A program made the position numbers and the translations under genes. The notes beneath the pieces were generated by a model. The model was given only the letters and a program-made list of their open reading frames with translations. It was not told the origin of the DNA and did not search any database. Shown here piece by piece: positions 56,014-64,000 of a DNA stretch of 64,000 nucleotides. Position 1 is the first letter of the stretch. The number at the start of each line of letters is the position of its first letter. This stretch comes from Haloprofundus halobius (GTDB taxonomy: Archaea; Halobacteriota; Halobacteria; Halobacteriales; Haloferacaceae): contig NZ_CP083666.1 of NCBI RefSeq assembly GCF_020097835.1, positions 558,001 to 622,000 of the forward strand, written 5' to 3'.

Positions 56014-56202
56014 ATGCAACGCTGGGAGTACAAGACCCGCCGAATCGACAGCGACTTGCCACTCTTCTCGTCGGACACGAGCCCCGAAGTCGAACTGAAC
56101 GAACTCGGCGACGAGGGCTGGGAACTCGTCGACACCATCATCGGGTCGGGGTCGAGCGGTACCGAGACGAAGTCGCTCATCCTGAAGCGTCCGAAGCAGT
56201 AA
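56014..56202 (+). CDS. DUF4177 small protein
   Basis: 62 residues, MQRWEYKTRRIDSDLPLFSSDTSPEVELNELGDEGWELVDTIIGSGSSGTETKSLILKRPKQ in outline: the family core is WEYK...LNELGDEGWELV followed by a strand-loop-strand end. DUF4177 proteins are small alpha-beta domains without a known function. It is 50-80 nt from its neighbours and has strong coding bias. Confidence 0.85.
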   Translation: MQRWEYKTRRIDSDLPLFSSDTSPEVELNELGDEGWELVDTIIGSGSSGTETKSLILKRPKQ

Positions 56203-56255
56203 GCAATCGCCTCGCCGCCGCGATTTTATGGCCCTCGGGGCCGACCACACCCTGT

Positions 56256-56966
56256 ATGACAGTAAGCTTCGACTTCAGCGACAGAGTCGCCGTCGTCACC
56301 GGCGCGTCGGGTGCGCTCGGCAGCGCTGTCGCCGAGGCGTTCCGCGACGCCGGCGCGACGGTCGCGGCCTGCGACGTGGTGGAACCGAGCGACGAGGACG
56401 CCCAACTCGACGCCGACGAGGGTATCCAGTTCTACAAAGCCGACTTCACCGACGAGGACACCGTCTCGGAGACGATGGAGCGAATCGTCGACGACCACGG
56501 GCGAATCGACTATCTCGCCAACATCGCCGGGACGTGGCGCGGGGGATCGCCGATCGAGGAGACCGAAGTGGACACGTTCGACTTCCTCTTCGACGTGAAC
56601 CTGAAGACGATGTTTCTCGCCTCCAAGCACGCGATTTCCCACCTGAAGGACGAAGAGGGAGCCATCGTCTCCGTCTCCGCGCGGTCGTCGCTCGAAGGCG
56701 GCGAGGGCGACGGTATCTACCGGGCGTCGAAGGCGGGCGTGCGACTGCTCACCGAGACCATCGCCGAGGAGAATAAGGGAATCGTACGGGCGAACGCCGT
56801 GATGCCGAGCGTCATCGACACGCCGCAGAACAGAGAGATGATGGAAGACGCCGACTTCGACACGTGGGTGAAACCCGAGGAGATCGCACAGGTCGTCATG
56901 TTCCTCTGCTCGGACGCGGCGGACGTGACCAGCGGCGCGGCGGTGCCGGTGTACGGGGAAGCGTAG
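56256..56966 (+). CDS. Short-chain dehydrogenase/reductase
   Basis: 236 residues. Nucleotide loop TGASGALG (15-22), LANIAGTW (in place of NNAG), Ser in VSARSS, and catalytic Tyr155/Lys159 in IYRASKAG. The C-terminus CSDAADVTSGAAVPVYGEA replaces the usual 'VDGG' ending. An NAD(P) oxidoreductase without known substrate. It starts at the ATG at 56256, preceded by TTTTATGG box-like sequence about 25 nt upstream. Confidence 0.9.
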   Translation: MTVSFDFSDRVAVVTGASGALGSAVAEAFRDAGATVAACDVVEPSDEDAQLDADEGIQFYKADFTDEDTVSETMERIVDDHGRIDYLANIAGTWRGGSPIEETEVDTFDFLFDVNLKTMFLASKHAISHLKDEEGAIVSVSARSSLEGGEGDGIYRASKAGVRLLTETIAEENKGIVRANAVMPSVIDTPQNREMMEDADFDTWVKPEEIAQVVMFLCSDAADVTSGAAVPVYGEA

Positions 56967-57054
56967 AACCGCGGCTAACGCGTCGCTGCGGAGGCGTCGC
57001 TACCGCGTCGACAGCGCCGCCAAAAATTCGCCACGAAACGCCCCGTGGGCGCGT

Positions 57055-58383
57055 TCAGAAGTACGTTTCCTGCAGGAAGCCGACGTAGTCCGTCACACCC
57101 AGATAGAGGGTGAACAGCAGGAGCGCGATAACCGGGATGCGGAGCATCCAGATCCAGTAGGTCTCGAACGCGCCGTCGCCGCTGCGACCCTGCGCGAGTT
57201 CCGCCAGCGAGTCCTCCGCGTAGACCCAGCCGACGAAGATGGCCATAAGCGTGCCGCCGAGGATGAGCAGGATGTTGTTCGCCAGCAGGTCGTACGTGTC
57301 GAGGTACGTGAGGTCCAATGCCGTCGGAATGCCGATGACGAACAGGACGCTGGCGATGGCGACGGTCGCCACCTTCCGGTCGACGCCGAAGTTGTCGATG
57401 GCGTACGAGACGATGACTTCGAGAATGCTGAACGCGCTCGTCAGCGCCGCGATTCCGAGCATCACGAAGAAGACGAAGCCGATGATTCCGCCCGCGGGGA
57501 GTTCGGCGAACGCCGCCGCGAGGCTGATGAACACCGCGCCCGCGCCGCCCGACCCTGGGTCGGTCCCTTGCGCGAATAGGAACGGGAAGACGACGAGACC
57601 CGCGAGGAACGCGATGAGCGTGTCGATGGTGACGACGGTCAGCCCGTCCTTCAGCAGGTTACGGTCCTCGCCGAGGTAGGACGCGTACGTGATCATCACG
57701 CCCATTCCGAGCGAGAGCGTGAAGAACGCCTGTCCCGCCGCGTCGGGGATGATGGAGAAGGCGTTGGCCGCGATCTCGCCGAAGTCCGGCGAGAGGTAGT
57801 ACGCGTACGCCTCGCCCGCCGAGTCGAGCGTCGCACCGTAGGCCGCTAGGCCGAGGAGCAGGACGATGACGCTCGGAACCATGAGTTTCGCCGCACGTTC
57901 GAGGCCGTCACGGATACCGAGCGCGACGACGCCCGCAACGAGGCCCATGAAAACGGCGTGGAAGACGACCGCGTTCGTTCCCGAGGCCGTCGAGAGGAAG
58001 TACTCCTCGGGAGCGCTAAAGTACGCGCCCGTGAGACTCCCGATGATGTACTGGATGACCCAGCCCCCGACGACGCTGTAGTACGAGAGGATGATGAACC
58101 CCGCGAGCGCCCCGATAGCGCCGATGAACGTCCACGCCGGTTTGCCGAGCCGCTCGAACGCGTTCACCGGATTGCGCTCGGAGCGCCGACCGATGACGAA
58201 CTCCACGAGGAGTACCGGGAGTCCGACGACGGCGATGAACAGCAGGTAGACGACGAGGAACGCCGCCCCGCCCGCTTCCCCCGTCAGGAAGGGGAAACGC
58301 CAGATGTTTCCTAATCCAACTGCGCTACCGACCGCTGCCAGAATGAATCCGAGCCGTGTGGCCCAAGTTTCTCGTGCAGGCAT
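57055..58383 (-). CDS. Sodium-dependent transporter of the NSS (SNF) family
   Basis: 442 residues with 11-12 membrane helices. The NSS sodium/substrate motif is near the start: [30 protein letters not shown] (about 4-33). It continues with helix 6 region DAAGQAFFTLSLGMGVMITYASYL. Na+-coupled symport of amino acids or similar solutes is the family role. A GTTTATAAC box lies about 29 nt upstream. It is divergent from a second NSS gene. Confidence 0.93.
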   Translation of the reverse strand: MPARETWATRLGFILAAVGSAVGLGNIWRFPFLTGEAGGAAFLVVYLLFIAVVGLPVLLVEFVIGRRSERNPVNAFERLGKPAWTFIGAIGALAGFIILSYYSVVGGWVIQYIIGSLTGAYFSAPEEYFLSTASGTNAVVFHAVFMGLVAGVVALGIRDGLERAAKLMVPSVIVLLLGLAAYGATLDSAGEAYAYYLSPDFGEIAANAFSIIPDAAGQAFFTLSLGMGVMITYASYLGEDRNLLKDGLTVVTIDTLIAFLAGLVVFPFLFAQGTDPGSGGAGAVFISLAAAFAELPAGGIIGFVFFVMLGIAALTSAFSILEVIVSYAIDNFGVDRKVATVAIASVLFVIGIPTALDLTYLDTYDLLANNILLILGGTLMAIFVGWVYAEDSLAELAQGRSGDGAFETYWIWMLRIPVIALLLFTLYLGVTDYVGFLQETYF

Positions 58384-58406
58384 GTTAGGCCCTATCTAAG
58401 GGACCT

Positions 58407-58415
58407 GTTATAAAC
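58407..58415 (-). promoter_or_regulatory. Box A of the first NSS transporter gene
   Basis: GTTTATAAC on the minus strand, about 26-30 nt from the ATG at 58383. Confidence 0.55.
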
Positions 58416-58701
58416 CCACGTCATCTTCTCTCATAGTGTCACGTGTTAACTGGTGTATATATTGATATCTATTAGAGTGAAATTAGAGTGATCCGGCTCC
58501 CCCGCGAGTGGTGACAGATTCGCATCAGGTGACGAATCGTCGCCAAACCCCGATTTACGTCGAAAATCCGAATCAGAACTGCGCGGGAGAGCGCCTATAA
58601 TCCGTTACTTTTGCCAGTTGAGAGTTCCACGACTCGAAACTCACTTTAGCGGCGTCGGACCAATGACAGACAATGACACGAGACGGGCGGGCGGTACACA
58701 C

Positions 58702-60126
58702 ATGACACGGGAGACGTGGGGGACACGAATCGGTTTCATCCTCGCCGCGGTGGGGAGTGCGGTCGGGCTGGGCAACATCTGGCGGTTCCCTTGGGTCGCC
58801 GCCGAACAGGGCGGGAGCGCCTTCCTCGTCGTCTATCTCCTCATCGTGCTCGCCATCGGCGTCCCGGGACTCCTCGCCGAGTTCGTCATCGGACGTCGTT
58901 CGAAACGCAATCCCGTCGGCGCGCTCCGGTCGCTGTCGGGATCGAAAAACTGGGGTCGAATCGGCTTCTTCAGCGTCGTCACCTCCGTCGCGCTGCTGTC
59001 GTTCTACAGCGTCGTCGGTGGATGGATCCTCCGCTACTTCGTCGAGAGCGGGGCCGCACTTCTCGGCGGTGAAGCGCCGTACTTCTCGAACCCCGGCGAC
59101 TACTTCGGCGCGGCGGCGTTCGGCCTCGACGCCGTCTTCTTCCACGTGCTGTTTCTGCTTCTGACCGCGGGCATCGTCTTTGCGGGCGTCCGCCGGGGCA
59201 TCGAGGTCGGGACGACGGTGATGATGCCTGCCGTCTTCGTGCTCCTCGTCGCCCTCGCGGTGTGGGCCTCGACGCGCGGCGGTGCCGCCGGCGGCTACGA
59301 GTTCTTCCTGCGCTTCGACGCGACGACGGTCCGAGAGAACTTCTTCCAGGTGCTCGGTCCGGCGGCCGGACAGGCGCTGTTCACGCTTTCGCTCGGCGCG
59401 GGGACGATGATAACGTACTCGTCGTACCTCGACGAGGACCGCTCGCTCCCCGCGGACGCGACGACCATCGCCGTTCTCAACACCGCCGTCGGGGTGCTCG
59501 CGGGACTCGTCGTCTTCCCGCTCTTGTTCTCGCTCGGTATCGACCCTGCGTCGACGGGCACCGGCGAGGGCGCGCTGTTCGTCGGTCTCGCGGGCGCGTT
59601 CTCGCAACTGCCCGGCGGCGTGCTCATCGCGACGGCGTTCTTTGCAGTCGTGACGCTGGCGGCGCTGTCGAGTTCCATCAGCATGCTCGAAATCCCCGTC
59701 TCGTATCTCGTCGACGAACACGGGATGGCGCGCCGTACCGCGGTCGGACTCCTGTCGGCCCTCGTCGCGGTGACGGGCAGCGTCTGTGCGCTCCGTCCCG
59801 GTATCTTTGGCTTCGTCGCCGGGACACTCGTCGACGTTCTCCTGACCGCCGGCCTCGCGGTGTTCCTCGTCTTCGTCGGCTGGGTGATGGGTCGGGACGC
59901 CCTCGACGAGTTCCGCGCCGGGAGCGGGACGTTCGCCCGCGCGCTCGCGGACCCGTGGCGCCTTGCCGTCGGCGTCGTCATCCCGCTGTTCCTCGTGTTC
60001 ACGCTCCTGACGACGTTCGGCATCGACGCGCAGGTGGGTTTCTGGCCCACCGTCGGCATCGCCGTCGGCGTCGCCGTCGTCACCATCCTCGGCGCGCGCG
60101 CCTCGCGGCGACTCCCAGCGAACTGA
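58702..60126 (+). CDS. Sodium-dependent transporter of the NSS (SNF) family, second copy
   Basis: 474 residues from the ATG at 58702; an ATG at 58663 would add 13 residues. I prefer 58702 because the paralogue at 58383 begins at the same alignment point (RETWATR/RETWGTR). The core is [29 protein letters not shown], then [26 protein letters not shown] and [17 protein letters not shown]. It is related to but clearly diverged from the neighbour (longer C-terminus). Na+-coupled import is inferred. A CCTATAAT box is at about 58595. Confidence 0.9.
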   Translation: MTRETWGTRIGFILAAVGSAVGLGNIWRFPWVAAEQGGSAFLVVYLLIVLAIGVPGLLAEFVIGRRSKRNPVGALRSLSGSKNWGRIGFFSVVTSVALLSFYSVVGGWILRYFVESGAALLGGEAPYFSNPGDYFGAAAFGLDAVFFHVLFLLLTAGIVFAGVRRGIEVGTTVMMPAVFVLLVALAVWASTRGGAAGGYEFFLRFDATTVRENFFQVLGPAAGQALFTLSLGAGTMITYSSYLDEDRSLPADATTIAVLNTAVGVLAGLVVFPLLFSLGIDPASTGTGEGALFVGLAGAFSQLPGGVLIATAFFAVVTLAALSSSISMLEIPVSYLVDEHGMARRTAVGLLSALVAVTGSVCALRPGIFGFVAGTLVDVLLTAGLAVFLVFVGWVMGRDALDEFRAGSGTFARALADPWRLAVGVVIPLFLVFTLLTTFGIDAQVGFWPTVGIAVGVAVVTILGARASRRLPAN

Positions 60127-60268
60127 CCGGACTGACGGTAGGGGACGGGTCGACCGAAGGAATTTCAGACAAAAATATCGACAACTGTCGAACCATGTTT
60201 TGCCGTATTGCGGAAACCCTTTTGCACATCGAACGGACGTTCGTGACAATGACCGTTGGTGGTCCGGT

Positions 60269-61819
60269 ATGACGATGGACGACCGTATCGAAGAGCTCCG
60301 CGAGAAGCGCGAGGAGGCGCGCAAAGGCGGCGGCGAGGACCGAATCGAGTCCCAGCACGACAAGGGGAAGATGACGGCGCGCGAGCGCATCGACTACTTC
60401 CTCGACGACGGGACGTTCCACGAGTTCGACCAGTTCCGTACCCACCGAACCCACAAGTTCGGAATGGAGGAGAAACAGCTGTACGGCGACGGTGTCGTCA
60501 CCGGCTACGGCGAGGTCGACGGACGCACCGTCTTCGTGTTCGCGCACGACTTCACCGTCTTCGGTGGCTCTCTCGGCGAGGTGTTCGCCGAGAAAATCTG
60601 TAAGCTGATGGACCAGGCGATGGAGGTCGGCGCACCCATCGTCGGTCTCAACGACTCCGCGGGCGCGCGGATTCAGGAGGGCGTCACGTCGCTCGGTGGC
60701 TTCGCCGACATCTTCACGCGAAACCAGAAGGCCAGCGGTGTCATTCCGCAGATTTCGGCCATCATGGGACCATGCGCGGGCGGTGCGGTGTACTCGCCCG
60801 CCATCACCGACTTCATCTTCATGGTGAAGGATACGAGCCACATGTTCATCACCGGTCCCGACGTCATCAAGACGGTCACCGGCGAGGAAGTGACGTTCGA
60901 GGAACTCGGCGGCGCGGTTACTCACGCGTCGACCTCCGGAGTCTCGCACTTCGCGGTCAACTCCGAGGAGGAGGCGCTCGACGAGATAGCGCGTCTGCTC
61001 TCGTACCTTCCGCAGAACAACGTCGAGGACCCGCCGCGCGTCGATCCGTGGGACGACCCTGAACGGGCGGACGAGGAACTCAACTCTATCGTCCCCGACC
61101 AGCCTCGAAAACCGTACGACATGCACGATGTCGTCGACCGCGTCTGCGACGAACACTCCTTCTTCGAGGTCCACGAGGGGTTCGCGAAGAACATCCTCGT
61201 CGGCTTCGCCCGCCTCGACGGCCACGCCGTCGGCGTCGTCGCCAACCAACCGCGCGTCAACGCGGGGACGCTCGACATCCAAGCCTCCGAGAAGGGCGCG
61301 CGCTTCGTCCGCTTCTGCGACGCGTTCAACATCCCCATCCTCTCGTTCGTCGACGTACCCGGCTTCCTCCCCGGCACCGATCAGGAACACAACGGTATCA
61401 TCCGCCACGGGGCGAAACTGCTGTACGCCTACTCCGAGGCGACGGTTCCGCTCCTGACGGTCATCACGCGCAAAGCCTACGGCGGCGCGTACGACGTGAT
61501 GGCCTCGAAGCACTTGGGCGCGGACGTGAACTACGCGTGGCCGACGGCCGAAATCGCCGTCATGGGGCCGCAAGGAGCGGTGAACATCCTCTACCGCGAG
61601 GAACTCGCCGAGGCCGACGACCCCGACGCCCGCCGCGACGAACTCATCGAGGAGTACCGCGAGGAGTTCGCCAACCCGTACACCGCGGCGGACCGTGGGT
61701 TCCTCGACGACGTCATCGAACCGACTGAGACGCGGGCGCGACTCGTCGACGACCTGCACATGCTGAAGTCCAAGCGCGAACAGACGCCCGACAAGAAACA
61801 CGGGAACCTCCCGATATGA
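60269..61819 (+). CDS. pccB: Propionyl-CoA carboxylase, carboxyltransferase (beta) subunit
   Basis: 516 residues. Moves carboxyl from biotin to propionyl-CoA (or acetyl-CoA). Two carboxyltransferase halves: [20 protein letters not shown] and [24 protein letters not shown] (about 128-152), then [20 protein letters not shown], and in the second half [67 protein letters not shown]. Ends with the typical KHGNLPI. The gene overlaps pccX by 4 nt. The biotin carboxylase subunit (pccA) is not found adjacent. Confidence 0.96.
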   Translation: MTMDDRIEELREKREEARKGGGEDRIESQHDKGKMTARERIDYFLDDGTFHEFDQFRTHRTHKFGMEEKQLYGDGVVTGYGEVDGRTVFVFAHDFTVFGGSLGEVFAEKICKLMDQAMEVGAPIVGLNDSAGARIQEGVTSLGGFADIFTRNQKASGVIPQISAIMGPCAGGAVYSPAITDFIFMVKDTSHMFITGPDVIKTVTGEEVTFEELGGAVTHASTSGVSHFAVNSEEEALDEIARLLSYLPQNNVEDPPRVDPWDDPERADEELNSIVPDQPRKPYDMHDVVDRVCDEHSFFEVHEGFAKNILVGFARLDGHAVGVVANQPRVNAGTLDIQASEKGARFVRFCDAFNIPILSFVDVPGFLPGTDQEHNGIIRHGAKLLYAYSEATVPLLTVITRKAYGGAYDVMASKHLGADVNYAWPTAEIAVMGPQGAVNILYREELAEADDPDARRDELIEEYREEFANPYTAADRGFLDDVIEPTETRARLVDDLHMLKSKREQTPDKKHGNLPI

Positions 61820-62169
61820 GCCTCGACGCGGACGCGACCGAAGACGACGCCGAGGGCGGCGACGACACGCGAGGCGACGGCGAGGCGGCGGAGACGACCC
61901 GCCAACGCCTCGACGGGTCGACGGACCTCGTGATTCCCGCCGACGCGGACCCGCAGGAGGCGGCCGCCATAGCCGCCGTCGTCGGCGCACACCTCCGGGA
62001 CCAACAGGCGGCCGCGGCCGCCGCAGCGTCCGACGCCGCGGAGACGTGGGACGGGAGTCGATGGCGGTTCGCCGGGCGCGTCGACGCGCTGCAGGGCCGC
62101 TCCGTCAGAGTGCCCGACGGCGCACCGACGGACGCGTGGACCGCCGCGGGGCGGACCGACCGGTTCTGA
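61816..62169 (+). CDS. pccX: PccX-like small subunit ('acc operon protein')
   Basis: 117 residues. An acidic low-complexity N-terminus (about 1-35) is followed by [30 protein letters not shown] and [35 protein letters not shown]. In Haloferax mediterranei, a small gene of this kind (pccX) is needed for propionyl-CoA carboxylase. Starts at ATGA overlapping pccB. Its sequence is too short for an enzyme by itself; an assembly or regulatory subunit is inferred. Confidence 0.8.
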   Translation: MSLDADATEDDAEGGDDTRGDGEAAETTRQRLDGSTDLVIPADADPQEAAAIAAVVGAHLRDQQAAAAAAASDAAETWDGSRWRFAGRVDALQGRSVRVPDGAPTDAWTAAGRTDRF

Positions 62170-62205
62170 GTCCGAAGCTTCTCTCACTACCCCTACCGAA
62201 CCGGC

Positions 62206-62529
62206 GTGAAACGACGGCGGTTCCTCGCGTCCGTCGGTGCAGCGGCGGCACTCAGCGGTTGCAGCCCCGTCGGCGGGAACACGGCGTCCGAGTACGCCGT
62301 CGGCGAACTCGTCGTCCAGAACCTCACCGACGAGTCGCACCAGCTCCAGATACTGATTCTCGACGGCGACGACCCCGTCTCCGGCCCGGGCGCGTACGAG
62401 TTCCACTGCGAGGTCGACGACAGGGAACCCGTTGCGGAGTCGTTCGCGGACCTCGACGCCGACTGACTCGCCGTCATTGCGAATCTGGAGACAGACGGAA
62501 GCGTATTCTACCAGTACTCGCGCTGTTAG
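62206..62529 (+). pseudogene. Tat lipoprotein with an in-frame stop codon (probable recent pseudogene)
   Basis: A GTG start at 62206 gives KRRRFLASVGAAAALSGC, a Tat lipobox signal, then SPVGGNTASEYAVGELVVQNLTDESHQLQILILDGDDPV and EFHCEVDDREPVAESFADLDAD. A TGA stops it at 62464-62466, but the same frame continues as LAVIANLETDGSVFYQYSRC and a TAG at 62527. The second part is protein-like in composition and would complete a small beta domain. A single nonsense change in an otherwise intact gene is the simplest reading; the 86-residue form may still be made. Confidence 0.7.
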
Positions 62530-62671
62530 CGGCTCTGGCGCTCGCGAACCGCTTGTTCGGTCGGCGGAGTCTCAGTACTCGCCGTCCGCCTCGACGCGGG
62601 TTCGCCTCCACCACACCGTACGGTAGTATTTCGTTCTCGGACGCCGTACGTGCAATCGACGGGATGCGAGT

Positions 62672-63322
62672 ATGACGATAACCGTACATGTCGAGGAGAA
62701 CCCGAGCATCAGACTGACCGACCAGCGGTTCGAGGCGCGACCGCCCGACGAACTCTCCTTTCGCGTCGAGGGGAACCTCACCCTGTCCGGCACGCTGTTG
62801 GAAACGTTCGAGGGGACGGCGTTGAATCCCGTCAGCCTCGGCGTCGCGGTCGACGGCTCTCCCGACTCGCGGACGGTCGACATCGACCTGGCGGACGAGA
62901 CGACGCTGCGACTCGAAGCGGTCGACGTCGGAATCGCGACGCCGGACGGCGACGCGGTGCCGACGGAGCCGGACGACGTCGTCTCAGACGCGGAGGCGGG
63001 CGACGTCGTCCCGGACGCGGAACTGGCGGGCGACGTCGCGACCGAGGCACCGGACGCCGACGCGAGCCCGGCCGCGCTCTCCTTCACGGTCGACGGTTCG
63101 ATATCGGCGGTTCCCCACTCCGCCGTGACGGCGTTCGCAGACGGCTCGCCCCGACTGGTGTCGCTCACCTTCGCCGTCGACGACGCCCTCAGAGGCGACG
63201 TCGGGGCAGGAGCCGACGTCCTCGCCGAACTCTCGTTCTTCGGGTACACCGTCACCGTCCGCCGAGACGGCTCCATCGTCGTCGGCGCGCACGAGAACTC
63301 GACGGGGAAGGGCCTCCCCTGA
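62672..63322 (+). CDS. Hypothetical beta-rich protein of unknown function
   Basis: 216 residues, no signal peptide. Two similar halves flank an Asp/Ala/Glu-rich linker (about 95-130): TLSGTLLETFEGTALNPVSLGVAVDG and SLTFAVDDALRGDVGAGADVLAELSFFGYTVTVRRDG. The second half ends GSIVVGAHENSTGKGLP. The linker suggests two domains. No family is recognised. A cytoplasmic location is likely. It is separated by 142 nt from the broken lipoprotein. Confidence 0.65.
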   Translation: MTITVHVEENPSIRLTDQRFEARPPDELSFRVEGNLTLSGTLLETFEGTALNPVSLGVAVDGSPDSRTVDIDLADETTLRLEAVDVGIATPDGDAVPTEPDDVVSDAEAGDVVPDAELAGDVATEAPDADASPAALSFTVDGSISAVPHSAVTAFADGSPRLVSLTFAVDDALRGDVGAGADVLAELSFFGYTVTVRRDGSIVVGAHENSTGKGLP

Positions 63323-63421
63323 GCATCCGTCGACGAGAGCCACCGTTCGTTGACACGACCGTGCTGTCTTCTCGACAGGTTCCCGAGCGCTTTTGCCGGT
63401 CGCCGCGGAGTTCTATACAGG

Positions 63422-63781
63422 ATGGCAGACACAGACGTTTCGGCCGAGGACCCACCGTCACGAAGCGACGGCGGCCAGTCGTCGACGTCGAGTTCGTCAA
63501 GTTCGTCGCAACCGGGGGCGCTCACCCTCGGCGATCTCTTCGGGAGCTCCGAGAAGACCCAGTCCGGACCCGGTCCCACCTGGCTCCTCCGCCACGGGAT
63601 GTACATCGGGGCGATTCTCCTCGTCGGCTTCGTCATCCTGCCCGAACTGCTGCTCTCGTTCGGCGCGGGATGGCCCGTCGGGTTCGCGTGGGCGCTCGCG
63701 GAGGGACTGCGCTACGGGGCGGTCATCCTCGCCGGACTGTACGCGGTGAACGTCGCCATCACGGACGCGTTCGCCGACTGA
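63422..63781 (+). CDS. Small membrane protein with Ser-rich N-terminus
   Basis: 119 residues, ATG at 63422. Residues 1-50 are acidic and Ser-rich (DPPSRSDGGQSSTSSSSSSSQ), followed by two helices: WLLRHGMYIGAILLVGFVILPELLLSF (about 54-80) and FAWALAEGLRYGAVILAGLYAVNVAI (about 87-113). No known domain. Its short length and position suggest a small integral membrane protein of unknown role. Confidence 0.7.
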   Translation: MADTDVSAEDPPSRSDGGQSSTSSSSSSSQPGALTLGDLFGSSEKTQSGPGPTWLLRHGMYIGAILLVGFVILPELLLSFGAGWPVGFAWALAEGLRYGAVILAGLYAVNVAITDAFAD

Positions 63782-63893
63782 ACGTCGCCGTCGCACCCCG
63801 ATCTGGTGCCGATAGTCGCCCCTCCGGTTACCCCCGCGCTTTCGGCAGTCTTCGATTTTCGTCGGAGTTCCCCGCCTTTCGTCGCAGTTCGAC

Positions 63894-64000
63894 CTATCGC
63901 GCCCGCAGAACCCGCGCGGCGAGTTCGTCAACCGCCATCACTCGCTGGTTGACGGCGCCGATCCCGGACCGATAGAATGAGGTTCCGCATACGAATACGG
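63894..64000 (-). CDS. C-terminal end of an unidentified gene (partial, window edge)
   Basis: Only 34 codons plus a stop on the minus strand are inside: ...VFVCGTSFYRSGIGAVN QRVMAVDELAARVLRAR then TAG at 63894-63896. The composition is coding-like, and the stop lies directly before T-rich sequence. The product cannot be identified, and the reading could be fortuitous. Confidence 0.35.
   Translation of the reverse strand, partial: VFVCGTSFYRSGIGAVNQRVMAVDELAARVLRAR

Noticed and set aside
60080-61990. Very long minus-strand frame opposite pccB
   Set aside because: High-GC antisense shadow; pccB on the plus strand is unambiguous.

Overview
This window looks like chromosomal DNA of an extremely halophilic archaeon (class Halobacteria). 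The grounds are: high GC with strongly acidic predicted proteins; several Tat (RR) lipoprotein or secretion signals; archaeal information-processing genes (RfcL with a C-terminal PIP box, EF-1 alpha, an XPB-type helicase with its Bax1 nuclease); HMG-CoA synthase of the archaeal lipid pathway; an HTH-10 (bacterio-opsin-activator type) regulator; a PGF-CTERM surface protein; and A/T-rich box A promoters about 27 nt before start codons, typical of leaderless haloarchaeal mRNAs. The genus cannot be fixed from the window; a member of the Haloferacales is my guess. I see no rRNA, CRISPR array, complete insertion sequence or intact provirus.

Layout. 1-9.5 kb: 5'-part of an oligopeptide-type solute-binding lipoprotein, an RNase H-like protein, CysE, a divergent TatC-like membrane protein, a 0.47-kb scar (broken Tat lipoprotein plus a duplicated 3' end of the malic enzyme gene), MaeB malic enzyme, a large membrane protein, a degenerate M24 peptidase and a CtaA-type haem A synthase. 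9.7-13.1 kb: a complete polar-amino-acid ABC transporter (binding protein, permease, ATPase, permease). 13.2-25.8 kb: a lipoprotein, a zinc alcohol dehydrogenase, an M14 carboxypeptidase, RfcL, a flavodoxin, a CaiB/BaiF CoA-transferase preceded by a possible coupled leader ORF, two tandem GNAT paralogues, an amidohydrolase, small membrane proteins and an HTH regulator. 25.9-33.3 kb: HMG-CoA synthase, a pilin-like secreted protein, a DUF2150 protein, a TatD-like hydrolase, a NYN-domain protein and a Tat-exported halolysin-type protease. 33.5-38.4 kb: XPB helicase + Bax1 nuclease, then an EF-1 alpha gene standing away from any ribosomal operon, then a CBS protein. 38.4-39.4 kb: a decayed interval with a frameshifted threonine-dehydratase remnant. 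39.4-43.6 kb: a compact glycine cleavage operon gcvT-gcvH-gcvPA-gcvPB. 43.6-46.7 kb: cupin, tiny zinc ribbon, a 5'-truncated F420-reductase-like pseudogene, a Cmi4-like protein, and a glutaredoxin-like protein coupled to a cobalamin adenosyltransferase. 46.7-47.5 kb: a regulatory/mobile scar with two DtxR/IdeR-like boxes, tRNA-Val(CAC), a diverged repeat of the tRNA 3' end, and a TetR-type operator. 47.5-64 kb: truncated TetR + MATE transporter, a PGF-CTERM protein, HTH-10 regulator, succinyl-CoA synthetase (sucC-sucD), two SDRs, a quinone reductase, two divergent NSS transporters, pccB-pccX, and small lipoprotein/membrane proteins.

How they fit together. Several genes point to amino-acid and organic-acid metabolism: amino-acid and peptide import, glycine cleavage, propionyl-CoA carboxylation and adenosylcobalamin formation (the propionyl-CoA to succinyl-CoA route), succinyl-CoA synthetase and malic enzyme. 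Repair and replication are represented by RfcL, XPB/Bax1 and an RNase H-like protein. The most distinctive features are the relics and oddities: at least four gene remnants, a tail duplication whose differences are all synonymous, orphan iron-regulator-like boxes next to a tRNA with an att-like repeat, a TetR reduced to its DNA-binding half yet overlapping its transporter, a TatC-fold paralogue without the N-terminal Tat signature, and a metallopeptidase-fold protein without most of its metal ligands.
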